Assembly (NCBI GenBank): GCA_932294295.1
Contig: OW028576.1
Coordinates: 49,370,199 to 49,434,198 of the forward strand
Direction of reading: 5' to 3'
Origin: Alitta virens
Lineage: Eukaryota > Annelida > Polychaeta > Phyllodocida > Nereididae
Length of the DNA stretch: 64,000 nucleotides
The notes beneath the pieces were generated by a model. It was not told the origin of the DNA. It ran no database searches and saw nothing but the letters and a program-made list of their open reading frames with translations. Below are positions 33,901 through 46,145 of the stretch, one piece after another. Position 1 is the first letter of the stretch. Every line of letters starts with the position of its first letter. Position numbers and translations under genes: made by a program.

Positions 33901-35669
33901 AACAAATTAATGCGCGTGAACCCAACAATTGCACCCACCAGCACCTGATGCAGTTACTCACGGCATATTCATTTATCTTCTTCATTTTAGGGAACTTTTT
34001 TTTCCCCATTTAGGCTAACATAAACTGCTCAACTGGTTGCGAAATGCCAAGCATTCGGATTTGTTCTGCTTTTTGTTCTATAAATGATACTAATAATGCA
34101 TCTTTTATAGAACTTTGCACTAGGCCTAAACTCATTCCCGTTCTTCTCTAGACGCAAGAAAATTCATTGAAGAATCATTCCATCGACCTATTGTTATTAA
34201 AAGAGGGTCATAATTAGCAGGCTTAACAGGAATATCTTCCTTCAGTCAAATTCAATTTCTTTTCAGTGCAAGTATCGAGTAACATATCGTCTGCACGGCG
34301 GTGTGCTCATAATCCGCCAGGGGGCATGACGTTACAAACAGCGTCCTCAGGCCACGTGGTCAGCATCATGACGTCGTGACGGACGCTGCAGGAAGACCAC
34401 ACACAACGAACTACCATTTTAGTACAAAGGACATTCAATTAAAAGGGCATGAACTAGGGGGGGGGGGGGGCACTGCCATAAGGAGAAATTCACTTTGGCA
34501 TAGAATAATTTAGCCTCAATAGCTTGCTCAATTCGGTATCATCCTGAATGAAATAGTTGTGTCATCCTGCATGCAATACATGTCAAATATATTACGATTA
34601 CACTTGGGATGGTACTGCTTGGCAAATCAAAATAAACTGCTAGTACCCCCCCCCCCCCCCCCACCCCTCGGTTGCTCAGTATATGACCATTGCCACAAAT
34701 ACCCCCATATTGACCCTAATTGTTCCTTAATGCCCCCATAAGCCACCCCAGCCTGGTAGTTTGACCCCAGAGCATGATTTCGCATGATGGACTCGGCCTC
34801 TTTTCATTCTATCGGCCATTACGCACGCTTAAACAGCTTCCCCGAAACAAGGGAGTCATTATCCCCCCACAAAACACACTTCCTGGAAAATGCTATTAGT
34901 TAAAGATCACTGCCACGATAGTCACGGAAAATGCCCATGCCAAAATGCATGAATGGTGTTGCTAACTAAAATGCCTCAAGCTATCTAACTATCTCCTATC
35001 TAACAACCTATCTACTATCTATCTGCTATCTATAATTTTGCTCCTTGGATAACACTTTCCTGCTCATGTTTCTACAGATATCATTTTTCGCATTAATACA
35101 AAGACATGTTAAATCATGTATAAATGAACATGATACGCCATGCCAAAACTACATGCTCCACTTACATAATCCATTCAAACGTCATCCATGCATGGATTAT
35201 GTAAGAGGCACGTGGCACATGTATTACGTAACACGGCTATAAACATAAAATGATGCATCAATGTGGTAATGAAAATGGTTTGGTGAGTTTTCATCTCTTC
35301 ACAAACCCCCGAGTCAAATGTAGGACATGAACCCGAATAAAGGCCGGGGCAGTGGCCTTTGAGTAGCCTAACTATCATCTCACTCTCCATTGGGGTTAAT
35401 TAGTGTCATAGGAAGCCAGCAGAGGTCGTTGTGGGGGAGGGGGGAGACTGACCATTGAGCCCCCTTTCACTGACCATTGTCCAGGGGGGGTCAAACAGCT
35501 GTTATGGTCACTCGGATAATGCCCCTTAAAACTGCAGGGGTCAAGACTAATCGGGAAGATTAAGGCCAAACATAAAACATGGAGAAGAATAAACAGCCAC
35601 AAAGAAATGCAGGGATTGGATCAAACCATCTGCCTGTGATAAACAAATAATTCAACAAGACTTGAAGGT

Positions 35670-35775
35670 ACATAATTCTAGTGTCTACGCAGGGGCAAGT
35701 AAAAAGCCCCCACCAATGGTGTAAATGAGTCACATGAAAGCCATATCATGTCATCATTACATCCTCCTCAGCCAG
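35670..35775 (+). mobile_element. SINE body fragment
   Basis: It contains GTGTCTACGCAGGGGCAAGT, AAAAAGCCCCCACCAATGGTG, TAAATGAGTCACATG and CATATCATGTCATCATTAC in the order seen in the copies at 49262 and 55525. The head and terminal hairpin are missing. Confidence 0.5.
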
Positions 35776-36883
35776 TTGTCATAGGAACCAAAGCCAGTTA
35801 AGACAGGCAACGAGTTAAGTGGCCTTTGTAGCGAGGTGACTGTTGTATCGAAGTTTATGGCGAGATATATTCATGATCAATGTCTTCATTCGGATGACCC
35901 CACCAGGCCAAGATATAATGGATGGAGGGGGGTAAAGGGACGTCAAGCATCAAACATGGCTGACCCTTCACTGGGGCAGTAGGGTGGGGGGCAGGGGGTG
36001 TGACTGGTCATAACACTGGACATGATTATGTGAACTTATGAGCAGAGGGGTCAATGCAGACCATATGGCTACTGCCCCCCCCCTACCCCCCTGGTAGTGG
36101 TCATCCATCACTCACTGTATGGTCACTTGTGCTCATGGTCACTCGCTCATGGTCATATGCTGCATGGTCCACTGGTCAGGCGGCATTGCAGTTCCTGTTT
36201 TCTTAAATTAATCAGGTTCTCAGAGTCAGGTACTGGAATTCTCTCAGCTACCTCTTATCTTAACATACGAAGCCAAAAGTGACATAGCACCCAGTTTCCA
36301 TGGTGACAATAGTCATACAGCTGTAGTAGAATTATCCCCTATAACGCCCAATCACCCTCAACTTATGCCCAATCACAGACTTCCTTCATAACAATCACTG
36401 ACAAATCACTGACCAATCACCGTGCGTAACAGATCAACAATAGAACAACAATGGCAATTGTTCCAATTTAACCTCCCCGGACAGCCAAGTCAAGTAGGTG
36501 GCAGCACCAGTGAAATATTGCATAATAATTAACTGCAGAGGTCGCCTCCTGGTGGCATAAATCGGCAACTAACTGTCAGGGGTGTCACATGGGCATTTAC
36601 ACCGCATCAGCATAATACAACACATTGTCACAACACCGTGACACAACAATGCCTGACATGACATAACAATGCTCACTTACATAACAACTGGGAACTAACT
36701 ACTCCATCAATGGCCACTTCTAGTCATAAGATCAACAAGATATGTCAGTGCCAAATAAGGCACTAACACCCTCTGCATATGATTGAAGTCACCCGTTAGG
36801 AGAATACTAAATAAAGAGAAGACTAAATAGACAGAAGACATTGAAATCTCCCGGTAAGATAACAGAATAAGACTTTATCTAAC

Positions 36884-37406
36884 CTGAAGCGTAGCTGGAA
36901 AGGTCCTCACTACTCGCGGATGAAGATGAGAAGCTGCCATCCAGGGATTCCCCGAGGGATTCCCCGAGGGATTCCCCCAGGAGGGATTCCCCGTCATCCG
37001 TGTCCACTGAGCAGAGTGTGGAAGTTCTTTGCAGAATCCTTCTATTGCTGCAGTGAGTCAGTTGCTCGTTGAAAGTCTCTTGGCTCAGCTCACTGCTTAT
37101 GTCAGATCCTTCCTGGTGGCTGAGAGATCCTTCCTGGTGGCTGAGAGATCCTTCCTGGTGGCTATGAAGCCTCACTTTGGGTCTCTCCGGTGGGCTGTAT
37201 TCTAAATTAGGAGGAGCGGAGACCTTCCTTCCCAACATCAATTTACTCCGCGGATTGCGAGAGATTTTCGATCGCTTGCTGTTCGATCTCCTGATAGAGG
37301 GATTTCTGGTGATAGATGAATTCCTGGTGACCGAAGAGCGCTGCATTTTGCTTGAAAATGTGTCAAAGTCACAAACACGATTGAAAAGACGATCCGTGAT
37401 CCACAT
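36884..37406 (-). CDS. ARHGEF11/12-like: Candidate alternative first exon of the RhoGEF gene
   Basis: A 174-codon open frame ends at donor TCA G|GTTAGA, in phase 1, so it can splice to 30204 (reading YASG-LGNLYG). No in-frame phase-1 acceptor is visible at its start, so it does not fit as a cassette between 45099 and 30204. It does contain start codons at 37406 and, with A at -3, at 37344-37346 (MQRSSVTRNSSITRNPSIR). The product is basic at first (RRSNSKRSKISRNPRSK), then has SAPPNLEYSPPERPKVRLH, three SHQEGSL repeats and three GESL repeats. It would give an isoform lacking the N-terminus and the front of the RGSL domain. It could instead be a non-coding open frame. Confidence 0.55.
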
Positions 37407-38806
37407 GGATCCCTTTGGATGCTCGGGTATGCTGAAGACTATGCAGTGTGAACAGCGATGTCCTCTGTTAAAGTCTCCATGGTAGAAGAGCTGACTAAAA
37501 ACTTCTCCAGATTCCTCTCATACAATACTTCAGTCTTAATACTGTACGCAGAGTGTGTTAAACATCCGAGTATGTGATAAACCCCAGGTATATCAAAGTC
37601 AAGGTCACGAGTGAAGATCCACTCTCAGTCAAATGCCTTATCAAGGTCAATCAATTCAATGAAGTCATCCAATGATAAGTCAGAAAAGTCCAAGTGATGA
37701 TCCGCAGGAATAACGCAGGTGTCATTGAAGTCACCACAAATGAGAATCCAATGTGATAGACAAGTATTGAAGTCCCCAGTGATGGTGATTATACGATGTC
37801 AATGATAATAGAGTAAACCACAAATCAATCGAGGCATAAACCACACGGTTGTCCTTAATGCTGGTTGGTTGGTTGGTTGTTGGTTGGATGACCCAGTGGA
37901 GCTTGTGGCAGGGTTGGTTGTGTCTGTGGTTGTGGCTAACCAAGAGCCAACCTCAGTGGTTGCATTGGTTGATGGGGGATGGGGGTTAACCCAGCTGGCA
38001 TTGGACACTTGGCTGCAGGGGTACAAGGGGGTAAAACGAAGCATCGACAGGTGATTTGAGGATCCAGATCGAGGCCACACCCCTTCACCCCCTCAACAAT
38101 GCTCAAGGGGTGAAAACAATAGGCCATCGCCTGGCAACCATATTGTGCCCCACTATGAATATTAATGAATAAGAACAACCCCCAAAAACGAATAAGGTCA
38201 GGCTCATTTGCATAACGACCCTCATGAATATGCATCTAATAAGGATAACCTCAGCGAGTTGTTGAAAAAGTCAATTTAAGGAGGTAGAAAAAGAAACCAA
38301 GACACAATCGAGGAACCGAACAGAGAATACATTTGAGACGCAGAAAATAAAAGGAAAACATCAGCCAAAATGAGCTATTTCAATCGAGGCACAATTGCTG
38401 AAGTCGCATTTATAATGCAGTTGTGCCATTTCTGTCAGTCCTTTATATCTGAACTCACCAAGTCAGTGAAACAGCTCTGCATTGAAAAGACACAAATACT
38501 CGTTTATCTCACTTTACGATAATAATACTGTGAGATTAGAGATTGTTCACTTTGCAATGCTTTTTCTTCCTCTATTTTTTCTAATCAAAGTTTCTCCACG
38601 ATCTCTGCTCGAAGTTTATCAAAGACGATTCAATTGTAAAATCGACTCGTTTATCACACACAATACAGAGAAATAGGTTTGTTTATCCCAGACATATTGT
38701 TCACCTTGATAGAAAGTCCTCTATTTCTAAGGCCAATACTCGATCAATTGGGATAGCCTATTGAATATTCATCCGCTACCCGATTGGCTGTCACGCATGA
38801 GCGGGC

Positions 38807-38860
38807 ATCTCCCGGAGGCTGGGGGAGGCTGGGGGTTGGGGGGAGGCTGGGGGGAGGCAG
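38807..38860. repeat. G-rich GGAGGCTGGGG repeat
   Basis: Several G4-6 runs spaced by short loops lie on the plus strand, with G-quadruplex-forming potential. They sit about 1.4 kb upstream of the candidate alternative first exon on the minus strand. Confidence 0.6.
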
Positions 38861-40079
38861 TCGTTCCGCATGAGTGACACTGGAGGCCAGATGGGGTGAG
38901 AGGGGGTGATGCAAGGTGCCAGCAACAATCTTGCAAAGACGAGGCTCATTTAACAATAAATAAAACAAACTGGGAATTATTAACTCACAGCAATAGACTA
39001 ACCCAAGTTAGGTTTAGTTATGGCAGGATTCTCGACCAAGTCAGACGTTTTCATACCAAACAGAACCGTATAACATCGACAGACATGCCAGCAATTCACT
39101 TAAAAATACCTCTCTGATGAATTACCTCAAACTTTCCCCTCAAAATGACCATTCGTCACACAGTAGCAACTTCGGGAAATAAATCATAGCATTCATTAAA
39201 TTGAAATTATTATAGAAGTTTCGCCACATATCATAAAGTTGAGGATTCATCTAATTGCTAAAACTTCAGTCCAATAGTGTCCATGTTGCGCTGGGAAACT
39301 TCAGGGCAGATCCATGCAGTTCACCGAACTCATTCTATGATGGCAATTATTGTAAGCCAAATATCATTACTTCTTTTACCTTCACAATTACCACAGGTAT
39401 TACCAAGATAGTCCAGATACTGCATTTGCCATTTTCATCCCATTTCCACGAATTACAAAGGCATATTTCAGCTTTAAAGAAATGGCTGAGTTTATGAAAC
39501 ACCGAGTGGCGTGTATGTCACTTCATGGCGTGATTTAACAGAGGCCATTATGACAGTCAACCGTGCATTGTGAGACTGCTTTGTGAGACTGCTTTGAGAG
39601 ACTGCTTGAATGACACATTCTACTCGTCTCAATACCCATCATCACTCCACCATCATCACTCCATCGTCATCACTCCACCGTCATCACTACACCATCATCA
39701 CTCCACCTGACCTTGGTGGGCCCTGGCAGCTGCTAATTGATTTAAGATGGAGCAGAGGGGTCCGTGCAGGGGCAAGGGGGAGCCCCACCTGCCCAGTATT
39801 CAGTTACACCAAGCAGTCCATGCTCCTTATCAGAGTCTCGCCCGGAGTCAATCAACACCAAGCGTCATGAGCAGAAAAAATAACAAGCCTACAAGTGGAG
39901 ACTACAAGTGGAGCCTACAAGTGGAGACTACGAGTGGAGGGAAGAGGTCAAAAATCACCCCACTGTCACCTCTATAGACAGTAAGATGCTACATATGTAG
40001 GGAGTAAGCTTGCTCTCCAAACTTTACTATCTGCAGAATGTATATTTACTCTCAATGAGGAGTAATTTCTGACAAGGTT

Positions 40080-40380
40080 TTCGAAGCATCAAAGACCTTG
40101 AGAACCAAACCAAGAAATAGCAGTTATCACAGAACCTCAGCCGAGAATCATGCAGGCCAAAGAACCCTAGAAATGAAAGACAACTGCAGATCCCACGGAC
40201 CCAGAGAACCACAGAGAGACAACAGAATCACTAAAGAACCACAGAGAAATTCTTAAACCACTATAAAGAACCTCAGATTGAAAGAACCACAGAAACCAAA
40301 GAACCGCAGACTGAAGAACCAGAGAGAACGAACCACAGATTGAAAGAACCTGAGATCCCAGAGAAGCACAGGTCCAGCCA
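40080..40380. repeat. AGAACCACAGA-type degenerate repeat
   Basis: The string AAGAACC(A/T)CAGA recurs about a dozen times at irregular spacing. Confidence 0.7.
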
Positions 40381-41429
40381 GGTCAATTGCATGAGGATGA
40401 TGTAATAGCTCCAGGGGCACCTCAAATGCCCCATTAATCCGCTGAGTGCCAAATCCTCCTCAGTGTTCCGTGAAAATGATCAGTAAATCTCAAGAAATGT
40501 CACAAATGACAAGAGTTTTAAGAAACTGGAAATCTTAAATCATCTAAACGACATCTTTAACCTTGGCCACGGAGAAAGAACATAAGAATGGATGGATGTC
40601 TAGCATGGTGTGGACTCCCATGAATAAGCTGTCAAGTTTAGAGTAAACCGTCTGTCTCTGGCCGTCTGTCTCTGGCTGTCTGTCTCTGGCTGTCTGTCTG
40701 TCCCCGTGTGCATTTTCGGGGGGGGGGGGGTATTTACTTAATCAGTTCCAAATGAAGATGTCATTTCAGGAGGGAGGATCTTTCCTGGCCCCCTCCCAAT
40801 CAGATGTGTTCACATGCATCACGTGTTTGGGTAAGGAGGTCCACCCTGTCTCAAGGAAAACCAAGGATGACCCACAATACAAAAATACACCGGCGGACTT
40901 AAATACAACAGGCGAAGATGGTAACTACACCAGCTGACTTAAATATGACAAGCACAGATGACAGGTGTTCTGAGATACTAAAGCCAATTACTTGGGGAAC
41001 ATCCATGCTGGCGGGTAAGAGAATATTGAACAAGAGTTAAACAGAGGCATAACATCCTAACAGCCCATATTTTGTGCAGGGGTGTATATAGTACACCAGC
41101 CTCCATCCCATGTAACCCTGAGTCCCGGCGTCTAATAAGGAGTCCGCTGCAAGGGGAGCCCTTCTTGGCAAGAGACAACACTTCTTCAAATTTAGGGGCC
41201 CCGAACACACCCCACCTGGCAGAGGGTGCAAGCAGCGACAATGAAATCCCCCGTAATGACCACCTAACTGCCACATAATCACCACATTATCACCACATAA
41301 TGACCACATAATGACCACCATCGGCAGAAACAACACAAAACACTATGCACGAAATGTGCTCCTCAACACCAAAAAGACATCAACAGCCCAATTGAAGACT
41401 TAGCAAATCAAGAAATGAACAAGAGCAAC

Positions 41430-41510
41430 ATTGGAGGAGGAAGAGGAGGATGAGGAGGAGGAGGATGATGATGATGAGGAGGAGGAAGAGGAGGAGCAGG
41501 AGGCTGTTGA
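41430..41510. repeat. GAGGAG/GATGAT triplet repeat
   Basis: About 80 bp of GAG/GAT triplets. It produces a poly-Ser minus frame, considered spurious. Confidence 0.9.
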
Positions 41511-41984
41511 CTGTCCTAGTTCTTCACACCAAAGCATGTCAAGGATCCAGTGACAAATTGTGAAGGACACTGAGAAGATCATTTAGAAGAGGAATTGAAG
41601 AGGGGAATTGAAGAGGGGAATTAAAGAAGGGAATTGAGGAGATGAAGATCAAAGGGAGAACGCTGCGTCTTCAAAAGGGAATAGCGTTACGTCTTGGCCG
41701 CAGGACGGGCCGTCAGTGGCGTCATCTGAAGGCGAGATGGCGTGTTGATCACGTGATAAGGGGTTAATGATGATCACAGGACATAACTCGAAGGTCATTA
41801 ACGTCACCACGCATCACCATCAACATCAGCATCTGCAGCAGCATCTGCAGCATCCGCATCACGGTCAAGTGCCATGTATGATCAGTCATTACACAAAGGC
41901 ATTTGACAGTGCTCAGCAGTTCACCATAGGACGACACTATTGCCTCGTCTGGTCTTGCTTGGGTGGGGAGTTCCAATCTATCTG

Positions 41985-42165
41985 TCTCCACTTCTACTTG
42001 TAACTCTACTTCTACTTGTAACTCTACTTGTACTTGTAACTCTACTTGTACTTGTAACTCTACTTGTACTTGTAACTCTACTTGTACTTGTAACTCCACT
42101 TCTTCTTGTAACTCCACTTGTACTTGTAACTCTACTTGTGATTGTTACTCTACTTCTACCAGTTG
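41985..42165. repeat. 18-bp tandem repeat TAACTCTACTTGTACTTG
   Basis: Nine or ten imperfect copies with C/A and T/G variants. Open frames in both strands follow from the period being divisible by three. Confidence 0.92.
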
Positions 42166-42197
42166 TAAGTTTGTCTATGCCACGACATAGGAAATGT

Positions 42198-42238
42198 CTC
42201 AATGCCACATGCAGACGTAATGATGAGATGGTAAGGCT
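42198..42238 (-). mobile_element. SINE tail fragment
   Basis: On the minus strand, CCATCTCATCATTACGTCTG followed by CATGTGGCA matches the SINE 3' end, with the terminal hairpin altered. Confidence 0.4.
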
Positions 42239-43039
42239 GCTTGGAGCCCCAAATGTTATATGTACACTTCATGATTTAAGATAAGACCGTAAAAGAACCT
42301 TTGATAACTTCAACATTTCGTTGACAATTCACCCACTAGCACCATGACTCAATAAACAGCATTTAGGACAATTCAAGATGCCAAAACGAGCGGAGAATTC
42401 ACTAAACACGACACCGCATCTGAGAAACTGCGCCAATTACTTCTTGCTAAAGTCAACGAAGTCACAAAGACTATTGTGTCTTAAAGTCAGTCATTTTTGT
42501 CTTCAATTCGTTTGTACAACAATAGGGGATTTTCGTTTGTAGCGGATAAGAGCTTCTCCTTCGCAAACTGTTTCTTTTATTTATTTTTTATCTACTTTTT
42601 TTCCCCCGATTTCTTTTTATGGCCCAATCTCCCCCAGACTCCCATCTGTCCCCTCTCAGGTGTCTCCCCCCCCCCCCCCCTCCCCCCTCCATCTTGAGAC
42701 CAGGAGCAGAGAATCAAACGCCTTCTACCAGTTTCAAACACATCCAACATCCATGGAGACCATCAAACGCCTCTTACTAATCAACCGCATCACAAGGTGC
42801 ATCACATGACCCATCACATGATCCATCACATGACCCATCACGTGATGCACTTGACACTTTCATCCGCTCACCGTCCCATGATGCAATTCCAACTGACACA
42901 CTTCTGATTCCCCTTTGATGCACTAGACCAGCTCTTTTGGGAGACAAGACTCCCCCTTTTGATGCAATTGACTACCCCCTGACTACCCTCTCTCCTAATT
43001 GACTTCAGGACGTCACATCCAATTCCCGTCATGCCACTG

Positions 43040-43205
43040 TCGCAGTCTCGGGCAGTCTCAGTCAGTCTCGGGCAGTCTCAGTCAGTCTCAGTCAGTCTCG
43101 GGCAGTCTCGGGCAGTCTCGGGCAGTCTCGGGCAGTCTTGGGCAGTCTTGGGCAGTCTCAGTCAGTCTCGGGCAGTCTCAGTCAGTCTAGGGCAGTCTTA
43201 GTCAG
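43040..43205. repeat. 10-bp repeat GTCTCGGGCA / GTCTCAGTCA
   Basis: About 16 copies of a decamer with two alternating sequence types. Confidence 0.92.
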
Positions 43206-43404
43206 TTTCAGGCCATTTGGATTGTATGGCATTGAAGTCACCAACAACTGAAACTGCATGGCATTGAAATCCCCCATAAAACCTCAACTTTTATATCAGG
43301 CCCACAGTCGACTGCATGAGGCACAAGGAACAATTCTTACAGCAACAATATCGCAACAGCCAGTGGCTCATTTATCGGCAATGCAGCATTTCAGTCATGA
43401 ACAG

Positions 43405-43455
43405 CCAAAGCAAGCAAAGGCAAGCAAAGGCAAGCAAAGGCAAGCAAAGGCAAGC
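43405..43455. repeat. 10-bp repeat AAGCAAAGGC
   Basis: Five tandem copies ending in a GCGAAGC variant. Confidence 0.9.
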
Positions 43456-43575
43456 GAAGCGCTTGTTGATATCCATCCAAATGGCTTGTTGAAATTCATT
43501 GTAATAGCTGTGGATATTCATAAAGAGCATTTAACCATTCATGCCATGGGGAGCATCTGTCTGTCTGTTTGTCCG

Positions 43576-43810
43576 AGAGGAGAGGAGAGGAGAGGAGAGG
43601 AGAGGAGAGGAGAGGAGAGGAGAGGAGAGGAGAGGAGAGGAGAGGAGAGGAGAGGAGAGGAGAGGAGAGGAGAGGAGAGGAGAGGAGAGGAGAGGAGAGG
43701 AGAGGAGAGGAGAGGAGAGGAGAGGAGAGGAGAGGAGAGGAGAGGAGAGGAGAGGAGAGGAGAGGAGAGGAGAGGAGAGGAGAGGAGAGGAGAGGAGAGG
43801 AGAGGAGAGG
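43576..43810. repeat. (AGAGG)47 pure purine array
   Basis: Forty-seven perfect pentamers, 235 bp, all purine on the plus strand. Overlapping open frames in it on both strands are artefacts. Confidence 0.98.
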
Positions 43811-45098
43811 CATTCTACATTGGAGTCACAATTTTAAGTGGAAGAGAAAAAAAGATGGGGAAAATGGCGTCGTCAATTGATTAAGGGGGATATCAATGAC
43901 AGGCCTTAATAGCTTAACAGCTTTCCTCTAAAACCAGGCGCCCTGTTCTACAACCTTCACTAATTCAATTGACTTTTTTTCTGGCCCACTTTTTTGGGTC
44001 TTCGGGGGTCTGTGAAATTCTTTATTCATCTTTTTAAGAGGGACATTTTCTGAGCAAATAAACTTCACTAGCGATTATGCATTGGAGGGCCGATCAGCAT
44101 ATGGTCGTCTGCAAATCATGCCCCTTTTTTCAATTCCTTCTTTTAGTCTTTTTTTCACTCGAGGAGGTTTTATTCTTACAGAAGAATAAGAAGAAGAAGA
44201 AAAAAAGAAGGAATAAAAGTGGGCACAAACAGAAGAGCTGTGGGAGGCAAGGGCTTTACGAGTGAAATCGGTGAAAAAAACGAATGCTAATTCTTAATGG
44301 CTTCGGCACAAAAAACAAGGCTTGAAATGAATAAGACTTGCTCCTTCCTGTAATTGAAATAATAATTGGTGCCTGCCATTTCCTTGCCTTGATTGGACAG
44401 CATATAACTATTGATAAATTATTACGTCAAATGGCCAATGAAGGAATGAAGGAAGGAAAGGAAGGAAAGAAGGAAGAAATTAAAGATTTAATTTTTGGCA
44501 CTCCCCTTGTCTATCTTAGCCTCCTTGTCTGTGTTTCCTGTCTGTGTTTCCTGTCTGTCTTTGCCAATGTGTCTGTTTCTCCGTCTCTCGTAAATGAACT
44601 TGTTGCTTAACCAGCCTCTTCCTGCTCTGGCCAAGTGGAACCGTCGTCCATTGTTGACCAGCAGTTGATTATTAATTTAACCAATCGATTCTTCTCCTTC
44701 TGGCATCCGATTGTTCATTTGAACAATTGATTGTTCTGTTGGCAGACACGGGAGGGAATTACCCCCCTAATTGCTCTGACTTGTGGGACACAATGACAAT
44801 TGAATTGACCCCCGAGACTGAGTCGAGGCTGTCAAACGCTTTCTCAAGATCAAAATACTAATCCCCACTGCAGCCAATGCTTTCTCAAGGGCCACTATCA
44901 AAACACTCAAATATAATCTTCCCAAAAGTAAGGATCAAATTCACAACGAAAAGCTTGCAAATGCTTTATAAAAGTCCATAAGAATCACACGGCCATCGCA
45001 AGACTCACACGGCACATAAGATTCACACGGCACATCTCTAAACCCTAAAAGGACCCTAAAGGACCCATAAAGACAGAATAAAGGAGAAACGGACTCAC

Positions 45099-45267
45099 CG
45101 AGCGACTGCTTAATGCGGAAGTCGGCCAAGAGTTCGCTGATGACTCCCTGGGCGACATGTCGGGCGTTCTGGAAGATCATCCGAAGGGCGTCCTCCTTAT
45201 CGGATTTATGCAGAAGAGTTTTATCGATCGAGGAGACTATTTCGTCATCCATGTTGAGTCGCAAAGG
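45099..45267 (-). CDS. ARHGEF11/12-like: RhoGEF exon: RGSL domain core
   Basis: Acceptor TTTTCTTCTTTCAG, donor G|GTGAGT. It encodes PLRLNMDDEIVSSIDKTLL, HKSDKEDALRMIFQNARHV, then AQGVISELLADFRIKQSL. It follows the family pattern APLRVKIPE..AEID...... D...VL..AQ......I.EQI..YR.KR.LGLG. Phase 0 in, 1 out. Confidence 0.94.
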
Positions 45268-45449
45268 CTGAAAGAAGAAAATTATTATTATAAGACTGTT
45301 ATGCACAAAGTACACGACATAAGTGAAACCAAAAACAAGATGCAATCAAATAATGAGTGTCAAAATACAAATCAGTTTACAAATTTTGTCAGGGGATTTG
45401 GCTTGATCATACTGCTGACTGTCTTTCATTATTAGTTGGGTGAAGATTT

Positions 45450-45510
45450 GTGCTACCCTACCCCATCCTACCCTACCCTACCCCATCCTACCCTACCCTA
45501 CCCTATCCAA
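45450..45510. repeat. CCCTA/CCCCATCCTA repeat
   Basis: CTACC pentamers with CCCCATC interruptions, forming a 25-bp higher-order unit twice. Confidence 0.85.
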
Positions 45511-46145
45511 TCGCCTTCAAATCTTTCTTTGTGCCAAAACATACGAGTACGCTCATAAAAGAATTGCATTTCAAATACAATCTTCACATTCATTGAACAA
45601 CAACAACCTGTAAACAAAGCCCAGCATTATTATTGTATGCTGATGACCTAACACAGATCCAAGGGCTGAGTGAATCAAAGGCTTTCTCCTAATCAACCAA
45701 CAATCAACCAACAATGAACAAGACCAACACCAGGCTAACACAAGACAACAAACAGTCATTAGGAGCCTTGTGTAATTGAAGCCAGACTCGAAATGTGTAA
45801 TAAATATTCACGATACAAAGCCATGAAAGTGGCGGGCCAGTGTTGGGCCAGTGTGGGTGACCCTTGAAATTCAGCCAGGCCCTCAACAGGTCATAAATCA
45901 CCCATAAGGAGCCACAAGAACACAGGCAATAACACAGGGCCAAAGGTGCTGCCCTGTAACACACCCCTGGCCAGTTGGCCCCGAGACCTTCACCCCCATA
46001 CTAATGATCAGCGCCACCTGGCGACAGGGCTTGCTTAAGGATGCACAATGTCTCTTGCAAGGTGTGACTGGAATGACGTCCTCCCAACTCCAAACTTCCA
46101 AGTCAGTCAGGGTGAAAGGGACCTTTTCTCAAAGACACTTCATTC

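Larger units (their letters stand above)
30205..36883. other. Large intron with abrupt change to GC-richer, G-tract-rich DNA at about 30.95 kb
   Basis: No exon was found. The first 750 bp resemble the AT-rich left half. From the 18-G run at 30956-30973 on, G or C homopolymers recur (32015-32030, 33345-33358, 34457-34470, 34646-34662). A SINE body fragment lies at 35670-35775, and LINE-like GDFN strings at 31076-31087, 32862-32873, 36782-36793 and 36840-36851. Confidence 0.7.
37407..45098. other. Large intron rich in minisatellites and LINE-like motifs
   Basis: No exon of the main transcript was found. It holds GDFN strings at 37724, 37766, 43231 and 43263, KAFD-type strings near 37625, 41895, 42716, 42760, 44830 and 44958, G-rich sequence at 38807-38860, and tandem arrays listed separately. 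Confidence 0.65.

Noticed and set aside
36884..37406. Cassette exon between 45099-45267 and 30096-30204
   Set aside because: No in-frame phase-1 acceptor exists at its 5' side, so a first-exon role fits better.
41764..42284. Valine/leucine- and Cys/Thr-rich frames on both strands
   Set aside because: They come from the 18-bp tandem repeat, whose period is a multiple of three.
43258..43884. Arg/Glu-Gly-rich open frames of up to 208 residues
   Set aside because: They are translations of the (AGAGG)47 repeat in every frame.
45450..45510. Interstitial telomere-like CCCTA repeat
   Set aside because: The period is five (CTACC) with CCCCATC interruptions, not the six-base telomere unit.
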